The notes under the pieces were generated by a model. That model was given only the letters and a program-made list of their open reading frames with translations. It searched no databases and was not told the origin of the DNA. From Saprospiraceae bacterium (GTDB taxonomy: Bacteria; Bacteroidota; Bacteroidia; Chitinophagales; Saprospiraceae): a stretch of 64,000 nt of DNA. The stretch spans positions 28,775-92,774 of the forward strand of contig JANQQI010000111.1 of NCBI GenBank assembly GCA_028285085.1, in the 5' to 3' direction. Both the position numbers and the translations under genes were made by a program. Positions 41,883 through 51,270 of the stretch are shown in pieces (positions within the stretch are counted from its first letter, which is position 1; the number at the start of each line of letters is the position of its first letter).

Positions 41883-44069
41883 TTATTGAATCACCAAAGT
41901 CCCTTTGGAAATGCCTTTCCCTGTTTCTTTGATAATAAAATAAGTACCGGGCGTTACATTATCCGGCAAAGTCACGCCGATATCATAAATCCCAGGATAG
42001 TGATGATCCGCCTGCAATGCCACTGTAATTAATGTCCCACGCATATCATAAATCGAAATGGTGATGGGGCCTTCTTCTTCTAAACCATAGCGCAAAGTAA
42101 AATAACCTTTAGTCGTCGTGGGATTCGGGAAGACGACCATTTCGTCGTAATTAAGTTCATGCTCAGAAGCAGGATCAAATTCATCCTCTTCCTCACCGGC
42201 CGCCGCCGCAACTTGATCGGGATCGTCTTCCATCAATTGCTGCCCGGACTTTTGCTGATAGACAGTACTATTACAAGCTGCCGAAACAATATCGATCGTT
42301 GCGCGGTGCGGATAGTTAGGCAGACCACCGGTTGGAACTGAGCAAGAACTTGGTGGGAAGATCGTTCCCCCGGGAGAAGGTGAACCGGGTGGGCCAAATT
42401 CTGCTCCGGTGTACTCCGTAAGCGTAGGCTTGAATCGATTAACGTAAGGGATTTTAATTCCGTTTTTGGTGGTAAACATGGCCATGATCTTAATCCGCAC
42501 CGTGTTCAACATCGTCTCGTCAAAGAAGTTTTGCGGATCACCTTCTATGAGGCCGCCATTTTCGGTAAATAATGAATTTAAATCCCAGTAAGGTCGATAA
42601 TCCACAAAACAATTGAGGTCATAAAAATCACTGGTAAATACTTTTCCATTTGGTGCGGTGAATTCCCAGGCCGCCTTGATATAGTTAGCATCCAAATCCG
42701 TCTCTAAATAGTTGATCTCAGCGTTAGGATTGAGTGCATATTGGATAGGCTCAACTAAACTCAATCGCCAGGCATCCAACGGAAAGATGATATCGGGATA
42801 AAATACCAGGCTTTGTTCAATTCTGTAATTGGCTTTAATGATATTAAAAACGCCCATCACATTATCATAGTGAGGAATAAAGCCTTCTACAAAGCCTTCA
42901 TGATCCGCTCCCGGATTTTCAAAAGCCACATCCACGTAAGAGCTTGATGAGGTAATTTGCCCTTCTGCGGTCATATCGACCTTGAATTTCAATGGCTTGG
43001 GTGGTGGTGCCGGTGAAGTAGGCGCCGGCGAAGAACCAATGAGCAATCCAAACAACTTCACGGCTCCGCTAATAATGCTTCCACCTCCCAAAAATAGATT
43101 CACCACATCACCAATACTATTGATGGAGCCCGCAGGAATAGCCGGAACTGCGGGTTTGGCTAAAGTAATGACATTGCCAAGAGCATCATAAGTAGCAGCC
43201 GTAGCAGGTTTTCCCGGTTGCGCGGCGGTAAAAATTTTACCCAGCGTCCCTACGCCACTTCCAATTGATTTAATCCCACCAACATAGTTATCAATTGCTG
43301 ATTGTGATTTTGCTAAAGTCCCCGTCGCATTATTGGTTCCGATCATCCCTGCATCGTCAGCATTTAAATCTACTTGGTTAAGTTCACCTGCTAAGGTAAA
43401 AGCCAAATCACTCTGCTCTACCAAGAAAGCCTCAAACCGCAATTGGGAGTTGTAATTACAAGTACACGGATCGTAGTGCATCACAAAATCGGCGTGTAAC
43501 CAAAAGGGAGGACTGGTGGTATTGACAAAAACATTAGGTTCCTTGCCGGCCCCATCGGAAAAATATTCTAACACATGGCAATAGTTATTCCCCGAATAAT
43601 GCTCCAGTGCCGCCGTTTTAGTATCACTCCACCATGACAAGGAAATTTGTGCATGCTGTTTATCATCCAAAACTTCATCGATGGCAATAAAAATGCGTAA
43701 CGTACCGGAGTGGATATTGTAAAGAATAAACCAGGGGTTGGCAATCCCTTGTGTCGGTGTACCAAACTTATGCATGACATATCGCCAGCCCTCATCAAAA
43801 GCATAGTCCTTAGCCAGAGGTGCTGAAAAAGCAAACACATTGGGAATATTTCCGGGAGGCTCGTGAAAGGGGGAGGTTAAACTAGATTGAATGGTGCTAC
43901 CACTCACGAGTTTGTAATACGTAAAAGAAGGCTGTGTCCAGTCGAGATCGTTGGAGGTATCGTAAGTCCGAACCTCACAAACATCACTGGGGACAATGAA
44001 GCCGACACAGGCTAACATAGTCGAAACGCTTGCCAAACATAACAAGCAAATTGTGAAAACAGATTTCAT
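41883..44069 (-). CDS. Large T9SS-exported protein with Gly-rich hydrophobic centre, paralogue B
   Basis: 728 aa from ATG 44069, where the signal peptide begins (MKSVFTICLLCLASVSTMLA); the frame extends 24 codons upstream without a leader. It is closely similar to paralogue A over its whole length: the same DWTQP entry, PFWLHADFVMHYDPCTCNYN, the GGIKSIGSGVGTLGKIFTAA-to-LGGGSIISGAVKLFGLLI region, HEGFVEGFIPHYDNVMG and the T9SS tail VVFPNPTTTKGYFTLRYGL. The Ser/Pro hinge after the hydrophobic centre is slightly longer. A tandem duplication with both copies intact suggests the pair is under selection. Function unknown. Confidence 0.82.
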   Translation of the reverse strand: MKSVFTICLLCLASVSTMLACVGFIVPSDVCEVRTYDTSNDLDWTQPSFTYYKLVSGSTIQSSLTSPFHEPPGNIPNVFAFSAPLAKDYAFDEGWRYVMHKFGTPTQGIANPWFILYNIHSGTLRIFIAIDEVLDDKQHAQISLSWWSDTKTAALEHYSGNNYCHVLEYFSDGAGKEPNVFVNTTSPPFWLHADFVMHYDPCTCNYNSQLRFEAFLVEQSDLAFTLAGELNQVDLNADDAGMIGTNNATGTLAKSQSAIDNYVGGIKSIGSGVGTLGKIFTAAQPGKPATAATYDALGNVITLAKPAVPAIPAGSINSIGDVVNLFLGGGSIISGAVKLFGLLIGSSPAPTSPAPPPKPLKFKVDMTAEGQITSSSSYVDVAFENPGADHEGFVEGFIPHYDNVMGVFNIIKANYRIEQSLVFYPDIIFPLDAWRLSLVEPIQYALNPNAEINYLETDLDANYIKAAWEFTAPNGKVFTSDFYDLNCFVDYRPYWDLNSLFTENGGLIEGDPQNFFDETMLNTVRIKIMAMFTTKNGIKIPYVNRFKPTLTEYTGAEFGPPGSPSPGGTIFPPSSCSVPTGGLPNYPHRATIDIVSAACNSTVYQQKSGQQLMEDDPDQVAAAAGEEEDEFDPASEHELNYDEMVVFPNPTTTKGYFTLRYGLEEEGPITISIYDMRGTLITVALQADHHYPGIYDIGVTLPDNVTPGTYFIIKETGKGISKGTLVIQ

Positions 44070-44700
44070 AAAAAATGTATTTAAGTTGTTTAAAAAAGGC
44101 ATGGTAATGGCAATAGCATTTAGCTGACACACAGCAAACACTTCAAAGCCTAATTGGCATTTTCAATCAACTACATACATTAATTATTTTGACAGGGCTA
44201 TTAAAAATCTATTTTGAACGTTTCGGATTTTTTTGTTCAAAAAAGAAATTGAAGAATATTCCAAGCGCTCACATTTAAGGAGAGTGGACGACATACTACA
44301 GGCACAATAAAGCAATACTTTATTTCCCTAAAGCAACAACTAATAAATTCAACCTAAATACAAATCGAGAAGAGTCGCAAATACGTTAATCAACGTTTAT
44401 TGACTTATTTACTAGAATATAATTTAATTCTAGTGTACATTAAATCAGAGAAGCAAGAGTAATTGAAATAATTATCGAAGTATTTCTTTTCATAACCTTA
44501 ATTCTGTGAAATGTCATTAATCCCACCTTTACATTTTCATTTCACAATCGTAATTAGTTTTAAATATAACCTATTTTTTAGACATTAATTGCATTTTCAA
44601 AAAAAAATAAAGAAGTAATATTTAATAAAATTTAAAAAAGCACTTTCCGATTTTTCGAAAAGCGCTTTCAATCATTTATACATTTTAATACTTAAAACTT
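44070..44700. other. 630-bp AT-rich intergenic region
   Basis: No gene is supported. It contains an inverted repeat TTTTGAAC-N15-GTTCAAAA (44212-44242) about 145 bp upstream of paralogue B, and the terminator of the next minus-strand gene (44637-44668). The rest is strongly AT-rich with short poly-A and poly-T runs. The control region of the T9SS pair is presumably here; no full TTTG/TAnnTTTG promoter was found. Confidence 0.5.
44637..44668 (-). terminator. Terminator after the OmpA/lipoprotein operon
   Basis: Arms AAAGCACTTTCCG and CGAAAAGCGCTTT pair over 13 bp in minus-strand RNA with two G.U pairs, loop of 6 nt, then a T-run on the minus strand. It lies 33 bp past the stop at 44701. Confidence 0.87.
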
Positions 44701-45171
44701 TTAATAATCTGCATCAAATTGTCCATTGGTCACCGTAAAATCGGGCGTCAGATTAGCATCCATTACATCTGCAAACATCCCGCTGAACGTTCCCTTGGCA
44801 CGTGAATTATTAAGTGTGGAAACCTCGACGGAACCGGTAACCATGGAAAGGACCGTCCCATCATTCAGTTCCAAGAGAACGATGACATTCTGGGTTCCCA
44901 AGTCTTGAGTATAACTACCGGTAGAAGTAATAGGATCGACTTGCAGCTGTGTAAAACCTCCGGTAGCACTTACACTTAGATTAAGGGTGCTGTCGAAATA
45001 AATGCAGAGGCCCATATCGACGGTATAATTATCGCCGTCAACTGTCCAAGACATGGTGCAATCGCCATCGCCACCAACAATGACACCATCGCCATCATCG
45101 TCATCGTTTTTACAGCTCCCCATGGCTAGAAGCAGACCGCCTAAAAGCAGAGCGAAAGAAATTCTTTTCAT
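44701..45171 (-). CDS. Small acidic lipoprotein of unknown function
   Basis: 156 aa. The leader ends in lipobox GSC (C20), followed by a KNDDDDGDG acidic spacer. The mature part looks all-beta (CTMSWTVDGDNYTVDMGLC, GGFTQLQVDP, LNNSRAKGTFSGMF), similar in style to the DUF6252-type lipoproteins of Bacteroidota that share the KGTFSG element, but the match is not certain. It starts 17 bp after the OmpA-family gene and shares its operon and terminator. Confidence 0.72.
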   Translation of the reverse strand: MKRISFALLLGGLLLAMGSCKNDDDDGDGVIVGGDGDCTMSWTVDGDNYTVDMGLCIYFDSTLNLSVSATGGFTQLQVDPITSTGSYTQDLGTQNVIVLLELNDGTVLSMVTGSVEVSTLNNSRAKGTFSGMFADVMDANLTPDFTVTNGQFDADY

Positions 45172-45188
45172 AATGGTTATTTTTTGGA

Positions 45189-46385
45189 TTATTTGATAAG
45201 AATAAATTCGACACGACGATTCAAGGCCTTGCCTTCAGCCGTTGTGTTGACATCTATTGGTCGAGATTCACCAAAGCCCATGGTGGTCAATTGAGAGGCC
45301 CCCACTTGACGTGCGACAAGTGCTGATTGTACAGCTTCAGCGCGACGCTCCGACAACGCCTGATTAGCCGCTTCTGTGCCATCACTATCCGTATGGCCCT
45401 CAATGCGTACTTTGAGCTCGGGATGCGCCTGGAGCATGGCAGCCAATCGATCCAAGAAGTCATACGACGCCGGCTGGAGGGTTGCTTTGTTCGTATCGAA
45501 GTAAATATTGTGTGCGACGATTTTGCCATCGGTCGTCAAGCGCTCGTAAAGTGGCACTGCACCTTCCGCCAAGCGTACATTGCGGATCATGGCAAAACGA
45601 TCATTGCGATAACCAAAACTGAGTACCGAAAAACGGAAATTGGTCGGGCGCTTTTTGATGCGCGGGATATTGACCAGCCGCTTGCCTTCGTAATAAACCT
45701 TCAGCGCGCGTTTATTGAAAGAGAAAGCCACTCGACGCCAGCCTTTTCTGGAAGCGACTTCAGTACGAATGGATGATTTAGTTTTTACTCCGTCGCTATT
45801 AATCCGCACACTTGTCCCATTGTCAAATTTAACCGTATAGCCTTCGTTGCCTTTGTTGTGAAAATAGCAGTCAAATTCTAAGGTGAATTTTTCTGGTAGA
45901 TATTCTTCCTCATCCATCAACGGAAAAATACTGGCACGAGAAGAGCGGAAGCCGATGACATTCGTTTCCCCCATTTGCATTACTTCGACGGTACCATCTT
46001 CCAGATCCCATTTGGAAGGGAATTCACCAATTTGTTCTCCGTAAAGACTATCGACAAAAATGATTTTCTCACCGGCTACAAAATCGCTATCCACCGTTTT
46101 TATAGTGTCTCTTTTCTGGTTGGTTGGAGAAGATGTCGATGATTCGTTTGGATTATTTTTCGATTGGGTATTTGTATTATTAGACGTAGTCGTTTTAGTT
46201 TGATTCTCAGAGGTGTTATCTGACGTTTCTTCGTCTTTATTAAAAACATCCTCAATGCCTTGATTGGTTTTTTTGCTAATCTCTCGACTCGTTTTATTCG
46301 TTGCACTATTTTTAACCTGTCGATAAACCTGATTGCAGGCGGTCAAGTTGAAAACAAGCAGGAAAAAAATGCTATATACTTTCAT
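45189..46385 (-). CDS. OmpA-family lipoprotein with a LamG-like middle domain
   Basis: 398 aa. Lipobox LTAC (C17), then a low-complexity Asn/Thr/Lys/Ser-rich spacer to about residue 90. The middle (about 105-270) is a jelly-roll-like segment (FTLEFDCYFHNKGNEGYTVK; GWRRVAFSFNKRALKVYYEG) resembling LamG/concanavalin folds. The C-terminal OmpA domain (about 290-398) has IYFDTNKATLQP, KVRIEGHTDSDGT, NQALSERRAEAV and GFGESRPI-x-x-N-x-x-x-x-x-x-x-x-NRRVE, the peptidoglycan-binding set. It is expected to tie the outer membrane to peptidoglycan. A promoter is visible at 46426-46457. Confidence 0.88.
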   Translation of the reverse strand: MKVYSIFFLLVFNLTACNQVYRQVKNSATNKTSREISKKTNQGIEDVFNKDEETSDNTSENQTKTTTSNNTNTQSKNNPNESSTSSPTNQKRDTIKTVDSDFVAGEKIIFVDSLYGEQIGEFPSKWDLEDGTVEVMQMGETNVIGFRSSRASIFPLMDEEEYLPEKFTLEFDCYFHNKGNEGYTVKFDNGTSVRINSDGVKTKSSIRTEVASRKGWRRVAFSFNKRALKVYYEGKRLVNIPRIKKRPTNFRFSVLSFGYRNDRFAMIRNVRLAEGAVPLYERLTTDGKIVAHNIYFDTNKATLQPASYDFLDRLAAMLQAHPELKVRIEGHTDSDGTEAANQALSERRAEAVQSALVARQVGASQLTTMGFGESRPIDVNTTAEGKALNRRVEFILIK

Positions 46386-46425
46386 GAGGGGCTATTTGGA
46401 GTCAAAAAATGATCGATTTCGTCTC

Positions 46426-46457
46426 CAAAATTAGGTGGACCAGCTAAGCCGCACAAT
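46426..46457 (-). promoter_or_regulatory. Probable promoter of the OmpA-family gene
   Basis: Minus-strand reading: -33 ATTG (46454-46457), 20-nt spacer, -7 TAATTTTG (46426-46433). The -7 box is exact; the -33 box matches in TTG only. The start codon is 41 bp downstream. Confidence 0.5.
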
Positions 46458-46641
46458 CGCGTATATGGGGTAAAATGGTTTAGGGATTGTTCAAACTTTC
46501 ATAATTAGGCGAAAGTGAGGAAATTTAATTCTGAATAAGGCGAAAAACATAGACGATGCCAAAGCATCGGCGAGGCTTTTTAACGAAATACAGGATAAAA
46601 TTTGCCCCTTGTAGTTAATTAATGGAATTTTAAACAAGCTC

Positions 46642-47271
46642 TTATAGGAGTTTGTCTTCAATCGCTTTGCGCACGGCCTCCGCCCGAGAGTTGACGTGCA
46701 GTTTTCGATAGATATTTTTAATGTGCGATTTAACGGTATGCGAACTCAGGAAGAGCTGATCCGCAATGGAGCGATAATTAGCGCCATCGCAAAGCAGTTG
46801 TAGGATTTCTGTTTCCCGGGGAGATAGAGGTGAGGGCGCCGTTGGGTGAAAATAATGAATCACTTTGCGAGCAATCTGCGCACTCATCGGCGCACCCCCT
46901 TGTCGAACTTCCGTGATAGCCTTCAGCAACTCACTTGGCGGCGTATCCTTCAACAAAAAGCCCGAAGCCCCCGCGCAGAGGGACTGAAAGATCGCTTCCT
47001 CGTCTTGCTTGATCGTCAACATCAGAAAGTCTACCTCCGGCAGTTGCAGCTTGAGCTGCCGCACACCTTCGATACCATTTTGCCCCGGCAGCTCGATATC
47101 CATCAAGACGACCTGAACAACGATTTGCGACAATTGCTCCAAAGCGGCCTCCACGGATTCGAAGCTGTGTGTACAGGCAAAACCCGGTGTCCCATTGATA
47201 ATCAACTGGAGGGATTGACGGATCTCATGATCATCCTCAACAATGGCCACGTGAATTTTTTCTGGGGACAT
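46642..47271 (-). CDS. NarL/FixJ-family response regulator
   Basis: 209 aa. The receiver domain has the acidic pair E12-D13-D14, phosphoacceptor D58 (LMDIELPG), T86 and K108. The C-terminal LuxR-type helix-turn-helix has LSPRETEILQLLCDGANYRS, then HTVKSHIKNIYRKLHVNSRA. It starts 59 bp after the sensor kinase gene and is its obvious partner. The target genes are unknown; the divergent and downstream genes in this window carry no obvious shared site. Confidence 0.95.
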   Translation of the reverse strand: MSPEKIHVAIVEDDHEIRQSLQLIINGTPGFACTHSFESVEAALEQLSQIVVQVVLMDIELPGQNGIEGVRQLKLQLPEVDFLMLTIKQDEEAIFQSLCAGASGFLLKDTPPSELLKAITEVRQGGAPMSAQIARKVIHYFHPTAPSPLSPRETEILQLLCDGANYRSIADQLFLSSHTVKSHIKNIYRKLHVNSRAEAVRKAIEDKLL

Positions 47272-47330
47272 AGGTTGGATTGCGATTCTTTGATTTCTGT
47301 CGAAGTTAATGATTATTTCGACAGGATGCT

Positions 47331-50300
47331 TTACCCCATTTGGGGGATTTCCATGCGGAGCTGAATACTTGTCCCTTGCTCAAGTTTGCTCTGGATTTGC
47401 AGACTGGCACCAATTTTTTGAGCACGCTGCCGCATATTTTTTAATCCATTCCCCTTCGTTGCTCCCGATAGATCAAAGCCGATACCGTTATCATGGTAGT
47501 TGATCTGCAATTGATCCCCTTTCCACTGAGTAACTAAAATAGCTTCAGAAGCTTGGGCATATTTGAGAGTATTATTCATCGCCTCTTTGAAAATGAGTAA
47601 TAGATGTTTCCGGGTTTTAGGTGACAAGGGACGATCCATTGTGGCATCCAATTGCCCTTCCCGTTTGAACACCACGGAAGAATAAGCAAACAGCTGGTCT
47701 CCAAAGTCCTGCAGGCGGAGCAAAGTTTGCGAAAGGCTATCCTTTTGTGGATCTAAGCTCCAGATTAAGTCACGGATGCCCCCCGCCAGCTCGGTGGTAT
47801 TTTCTTTTACTTTTTGCAAGTAATTGCTCAAGCCTTGATGAGATTGCACTTCTCGCTCGGCTAATTCCAGGAACAGTGAAATGCGGGTAATCCGGTGCCC
47901 TAATTCGTCGTGAAAGTCCGCCGCATTCTGTTGGCGCAACTGCGCACGCTCTTCGTAGCGCGCCGCGACGAGGCGGCGTTGCGTTTCGAGACGTTGCCGT
48001 TGTTGGCGCAAGCGAAACCAGATCAAAGCATAAATCCCCAGTCCCGCTAAAACGACATAAAATAAATACGCCCACCAAGTTCGCCAATAAGGAGGCAGAA
48101 TACGCACTTTCAATTCCAGTGGGACGTCATTCCAAAATCCATCACCATTACTGCCCTTCACCTGAAAGGTATAATCACCGGGGTCCAAATTGGTATAAGT
48201 TGCCGAATTTCGATTACCACAATGCACCCAGTCCTGATCAAAGCCAACAAGTTGATAGGCATATTGATTCTTCCGAGGATTCGCAAAATCGAGTCCCGCA
48301 AATTCAATGGTAAAAATGTCCTGCCAATAGGCTAGCGTCAACGTTTCAGTATAGTTGATAGCGTTTTGTAAAATGGACTTCTCCCCTATTCCGGGATAAA
48401 CAGATTCGTTGAATACTTTCAAATCTGTGAAAGCCATTCTGGGAACTTGCTCGTGGACAATCATGCTATCCGGCTTGAAGAACTGCAAGCCCTTGGGCGT
48501 CCCTAAAAACAACCAGCCTTCCTCATCGGCATAAGCGGACATGAACACATCAGATATTAAACCATCGGATTGGTGATAAATGGCTTTTACGCCGGGTTCT
48601 CCCGCCGAAGCTGCGTCGGGGTCAAAAGCAATTAGCCCGAAATTAGTTCCAATCCAAAGCTGGCCACTTTGATCTTCGGTGATCATGCGAATCACGTCGT
48701 TTGGCAAGCCGTAGGACATGCCAAAGTGCCGGAGCTCAGCTGGCACATCGCGCTCCTCTTGTATTAATGCGTGCAAGCCTTTCCGCGTACCGATCCACAT
48801 CCGCCCGGCGCGATCCAGATGCAGATGGCGGACCATCTTTCCCTGCAAGCCATGCAAATTATTAGGCTGAGGATGATAGTTTTCAAATCGCCCGGGCTGT
48901 TTTTCATCCAACAACTTACTCATCCCGATATACGTCCCGATCCAATAATCGCCGAAACGATCTTTTTCCACTTGATAAGTTGTTGCGTTGATCAACGCAT
49001 CCGCGCGGGATGGATCCATATCGTAATTCACAAAACGGGTTTGATCAGGATTAGCCGGATCGAAGGTCATTCGACTTAATTGCCCATAAGTGTTGACCCA
49101 ATAGACGGAATCGGACGCCTGTTCGATACCATAAATAAATTGGTGTGGTAAACCATTTGTCGTATCAAATTTGCGAAAGACCACTTGACCGTCTTTATCG
49201 TATTCGATATAATTCAGACCATTATAAGTGCCCACCCAAATGGTACCACGTTGATCTTCATAGAGACAATAGATATTATTATGGGATAAACTATTCGGAT
49301 CTTCTAACTGATGATAGAAACTGGTGAATTGGAATTCGCGCGCCGCAAAATTCTCGGCGGATAAAAAGTTTAAACCATTATAAGTCCCAATCCAAAGGTT
49401 GCCGGCGCGGTCCCTTACAACAGCCTTGACAATTTCGTTCGACAAACCAAAAGCCGCCGAAGAACTGGCCCGAATAGATTTGAAGTTATTGGCACTGGGG
49501 ATAATCAGATCAATGCCAAGCTGGGTCCCAATCCAGATGATGCCACTATCATCCGCAAGCACCGTTGTAATATTATCGAATCGGATCGAATTAAGATCAT
49601 CATTCTGATGCTGGTAGGAGGTAAACTGAATATTTTCAGGAGCCTCCGAGCTATATTCCACTCGATTCAAGCCACCTCGCCAAGTCGCCGCCCAAAGGTC
49701 ATCGTAACGGTCGACGTAGAGGTCATTGATAAAGTTATAGCTGAGGCTATTTGCATTATCAGATTCGTGACTGTAGAACACGAATTGTGTGCTATCATCA
49801 TCTAGTTCTTCGACTCGAAACACCCCATAATCCGATCCTCCCCATAAAGTCCCGTCTGCTTGCTCTACAAACTTCCAGATGCGCTCCGTTTTTAAAGCAA
49901 AAGGTTGTGACGGATCCGGTAAGAATGTTTTAAAATTAATGGTATCATCGGGAGCTTGCCGTGCAATGCCGGCATTGGTTCCAAACCATAACCGCTGTTG
50001 CCGATCTTCGTAGATTTCCCAGACCGTTCCGTTTTGTAGGCGATCTCGGCGAGAAGTATCGGGCAGATGATGCGTAATGCTGGTTCGATCCGGCCCAAAA
50101 CAGTAAGCCCCTTGATAAGTTCCAACCCAAATATTTCCCCGGTGATCTTCCTCCATACTTAGAATATGGTTCGTTCCCTGCGGTGTTAGTTCACCCTCAC
50201 ATTGATAACGGATAAAGGTCTCCGTTTTAGGATCAAAACTGCAAAAGCCTTCATTTGTTCCCATCCAAATGGTACCGTCCTTGCCTTCCATTAAAGCTCT

Positions 50301-50651
50301 CACGTAGTTATGGCTTAGGCTGGTGCTATCCCGTGGATTATGCCGAAAACTCCTAAACTGGCGACCATCATAACGGTATACACCATCTGTTGTCCCAATC
50401 CAAACAAAGCCCTGCTGATCCTGTAATAGGCAAAGCGGACTCCCCAAGGGAAAACCATCGATATCGTCCAAATGGGTAAATTGCAAATCTTGGGCGCCGA
50501 TTTTGCTACAAAAGAGTAACCCCACCAGTAGAAAGAGAGATAGCTGATGAAAGCAGGCGGAAGAAAAATTTCTAATGATTCGCTCTTTAATCCAGAAGGT
50601 AGGATTAACACGCTGACGATTGCTGTCAGTATGACTTTTCGGGAGGAACAT
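47331..50651 (-). CDS. Sensor histidine kinase with periplasmic Reg_prop propellers and Y_Y_Y domain
   Basis: 1106 aa. The hydrophobic leader (FLLVGLLFCSKIGAQ) is preceded by a long n-region, so the start may be further downstream. Residues about 60-700 hold many two-component propeller repeats (IWIGTTDGVYRYDG; TIWMGTNEGFCSFDP; TIWVGTYNGLNYI). A Y_Y_Y domain follows (YAYQLVGFDQDWVHC; TYTNLDPGDYTFQVKGSN), then a transmembrane helix near 858-880. The kinase is of the HisKA_3 type with H914 (FHDELGHRI), N box KEAMNN (1022-1027) and G box DNGIGF (1054-1059). This is a Bacteroidota polysaccharide-type sensor, but with a separate NarL partner rather than an attached AraC output. The inducing ligand is unknown. 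Confidence 0.93.
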   Translation of the reverse strand: MFLPKSHTDSNRQRVNPTFWIKERIIRNFSSACFHQLSLFLLVGLLFCSKIGAQDLQFTHLDDIDGFPLGSPLCLLQDQQGFVWIGTTDGVYRYDGRQFRSFRHNPRDSTSLSHNYVRALMEGKDGTIWMGTNEGFCSFDPKTETFIRYQCEGELTPQGTNHILSMEEDHRGNIWVGTYQGAYCFGPDRTSITHHLPDTSRRDRLQNGTVWEIYEDRQQRLWFGTNAGIARQAPDDTINFKTFLPDPSQPFALKTERIWKFVEQADGTLWGGSDYGVFRVEELDDDSTQFVFYSHESDNANSLSYNFINDLYVDRYDDLWAATWRGGLNRVEYSSEAPENIQFTSYQHQNDDLNSIRFDNITTVLADDSGIIWIGTQLGIDLIIPSANNFKSIRASSSAAFGLSNEIVKAVVRDRAGNLWIGTYNGLNFLSAENFAAREFQFTSFYHQLEDPNSLSHNNIYCLYEDQRGTIWVGTYNGLNYIEYDKDGQVVFRKFDTTNGLPHQFIYGIEQASDSVYWVNTYGQLSRMTFDPANPDQTRFVNYDMDPSRADALINATTYQVEKDRFGDYWIGTYIGMSKLLDEKQPGRFENYHPQPNNLHGLQGKMVRHLHLDRAGRMWIGTRKGLHALIQEERDVPAELRHFGMSYGLPNDVIRMITEDQSGQLWIGTNFGLIAFDPDAASAGEPGVKAIYHQSDGLISDVFMSAYADEEGWLFLGTPKGLQFFKPDSMIVHEQVPRMAFTDLKVFNESVYPGIGEKSILQNAINYTETLTLAYWQDIFTIEFAGLDFANPRKNQYAYQLVGFDQDWVHCGNRNSATYTNLDPGDYTFQVKGSNGDGFWNDVPLELKVRILPPYWRTWWAYLFYVVLAGLGIYALIWFRLRQQRQRLETQRRLVAARYEERAQLRQQNAADFHDELGHRITRISLFLELAEREVQSHQGLSNYLQKVKENTTELAGGIRDLIWSLDPQKDSLSQTLLRLQDFGDQLFAYSSVVFKREGQLDATMDRPLSPKTRKHLLLIFKEAMNNTLKYAQASEAILVTQWKGDQLQINYHDNGIGFDLSGATKGNGLKNMRQRAQKIGASLQIQSKLEQGTSIQLRMEIPQMG

Positions 50652-50805
50652 GTTTCAAATTTACATAAAGAAGTGATTTTAAAAAAGAAGGACTTAAAAT
50701 GGATTGATTTGGGAGATGGGTTAATATTTTAGTGGATGAACTGATTTAGAACAACCTATTGATATCTTCAACCGTTTTTCAAATACTATCCTCAATTTAT
50801 ATTCT

Positions 50806-51270
50806 ATGTCAAATCATACTACTGAAATCAAAAGACGCTTACTGGATCTTTGCCGTCATCATATTGGACAACGGATTCAGCTGGCTGAGAAAATGATGAA
50901 TGATGCGCAGGACAGCGCTAACCACGAGACGAAAAGTAGTGTTGGAGATAAGTACGAAACGGGACGCGCCATGATGCAAAGCGAAAGAGATAAGCACGCC
51001 CGCCAGTTGGCAGAGGCGATTCAGGTTGAGCAACTCCTAGAACGCATTCAACCCGAAGCGCAGCATCAGAGAGTACAGCTAGGTAGTCTGGTCCGTACGG
51101 ATTTTGGTGAATATTTCATTTCGATTAGCGCGGGCCGCTTACCGGTCGGAGATAAAAAATATTACGCTATTTCTCCAGCTACACCGCTCGCCAGCGCGAT
51201 GCTGGGCAAGCAAAAGGGAGAAACCTTTAGTTTCAATGACAAACAGATGGCTATTCTGGAGGTGAACTAG
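50806..51270 (+). CDS. GreA/GreB C-terminal-domain-like protein
   Basis: 154 aa. The N-terminal half is helical, with the well-conserved SVGDKYETGRAMMQSE motif; the C-terminal half looks like the FKBP-like GreA/GreB C-terminal fold (LGSLVRTDFGEYFISISAG; LASAMLGKQKGETFSF). Bacteroidota homologues are often labelled 3-oxoacyl-ACP synthase, which the sequence does not support: no thiolase-fold Cys or His is present. A role around RNA polymerase is possible but not shown. Its 3' end overlaps that of the convergent TetR gene by 20 bp. Confidence 0.75.
   Translation: MSNHTTEIKRRLLDLCRHHIGQRIQLAEKMMNDAQDSANHETKSSVGDKYETGRAMMQSERDKHARQLAEAIQVEQLLERIQPEAQHQRVQLGSLVRTDFGEYFISISAGRLPVGDKKYYAISPATPLASAMLGKQKGETFSFNDKQMAILEVN

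Noticed and set aside
46554..46570. Hairpin CGATGC...GCATCG after the response regulator
   Set aside because: Short stem and no adjacent T-run; too weak to call a terminator.
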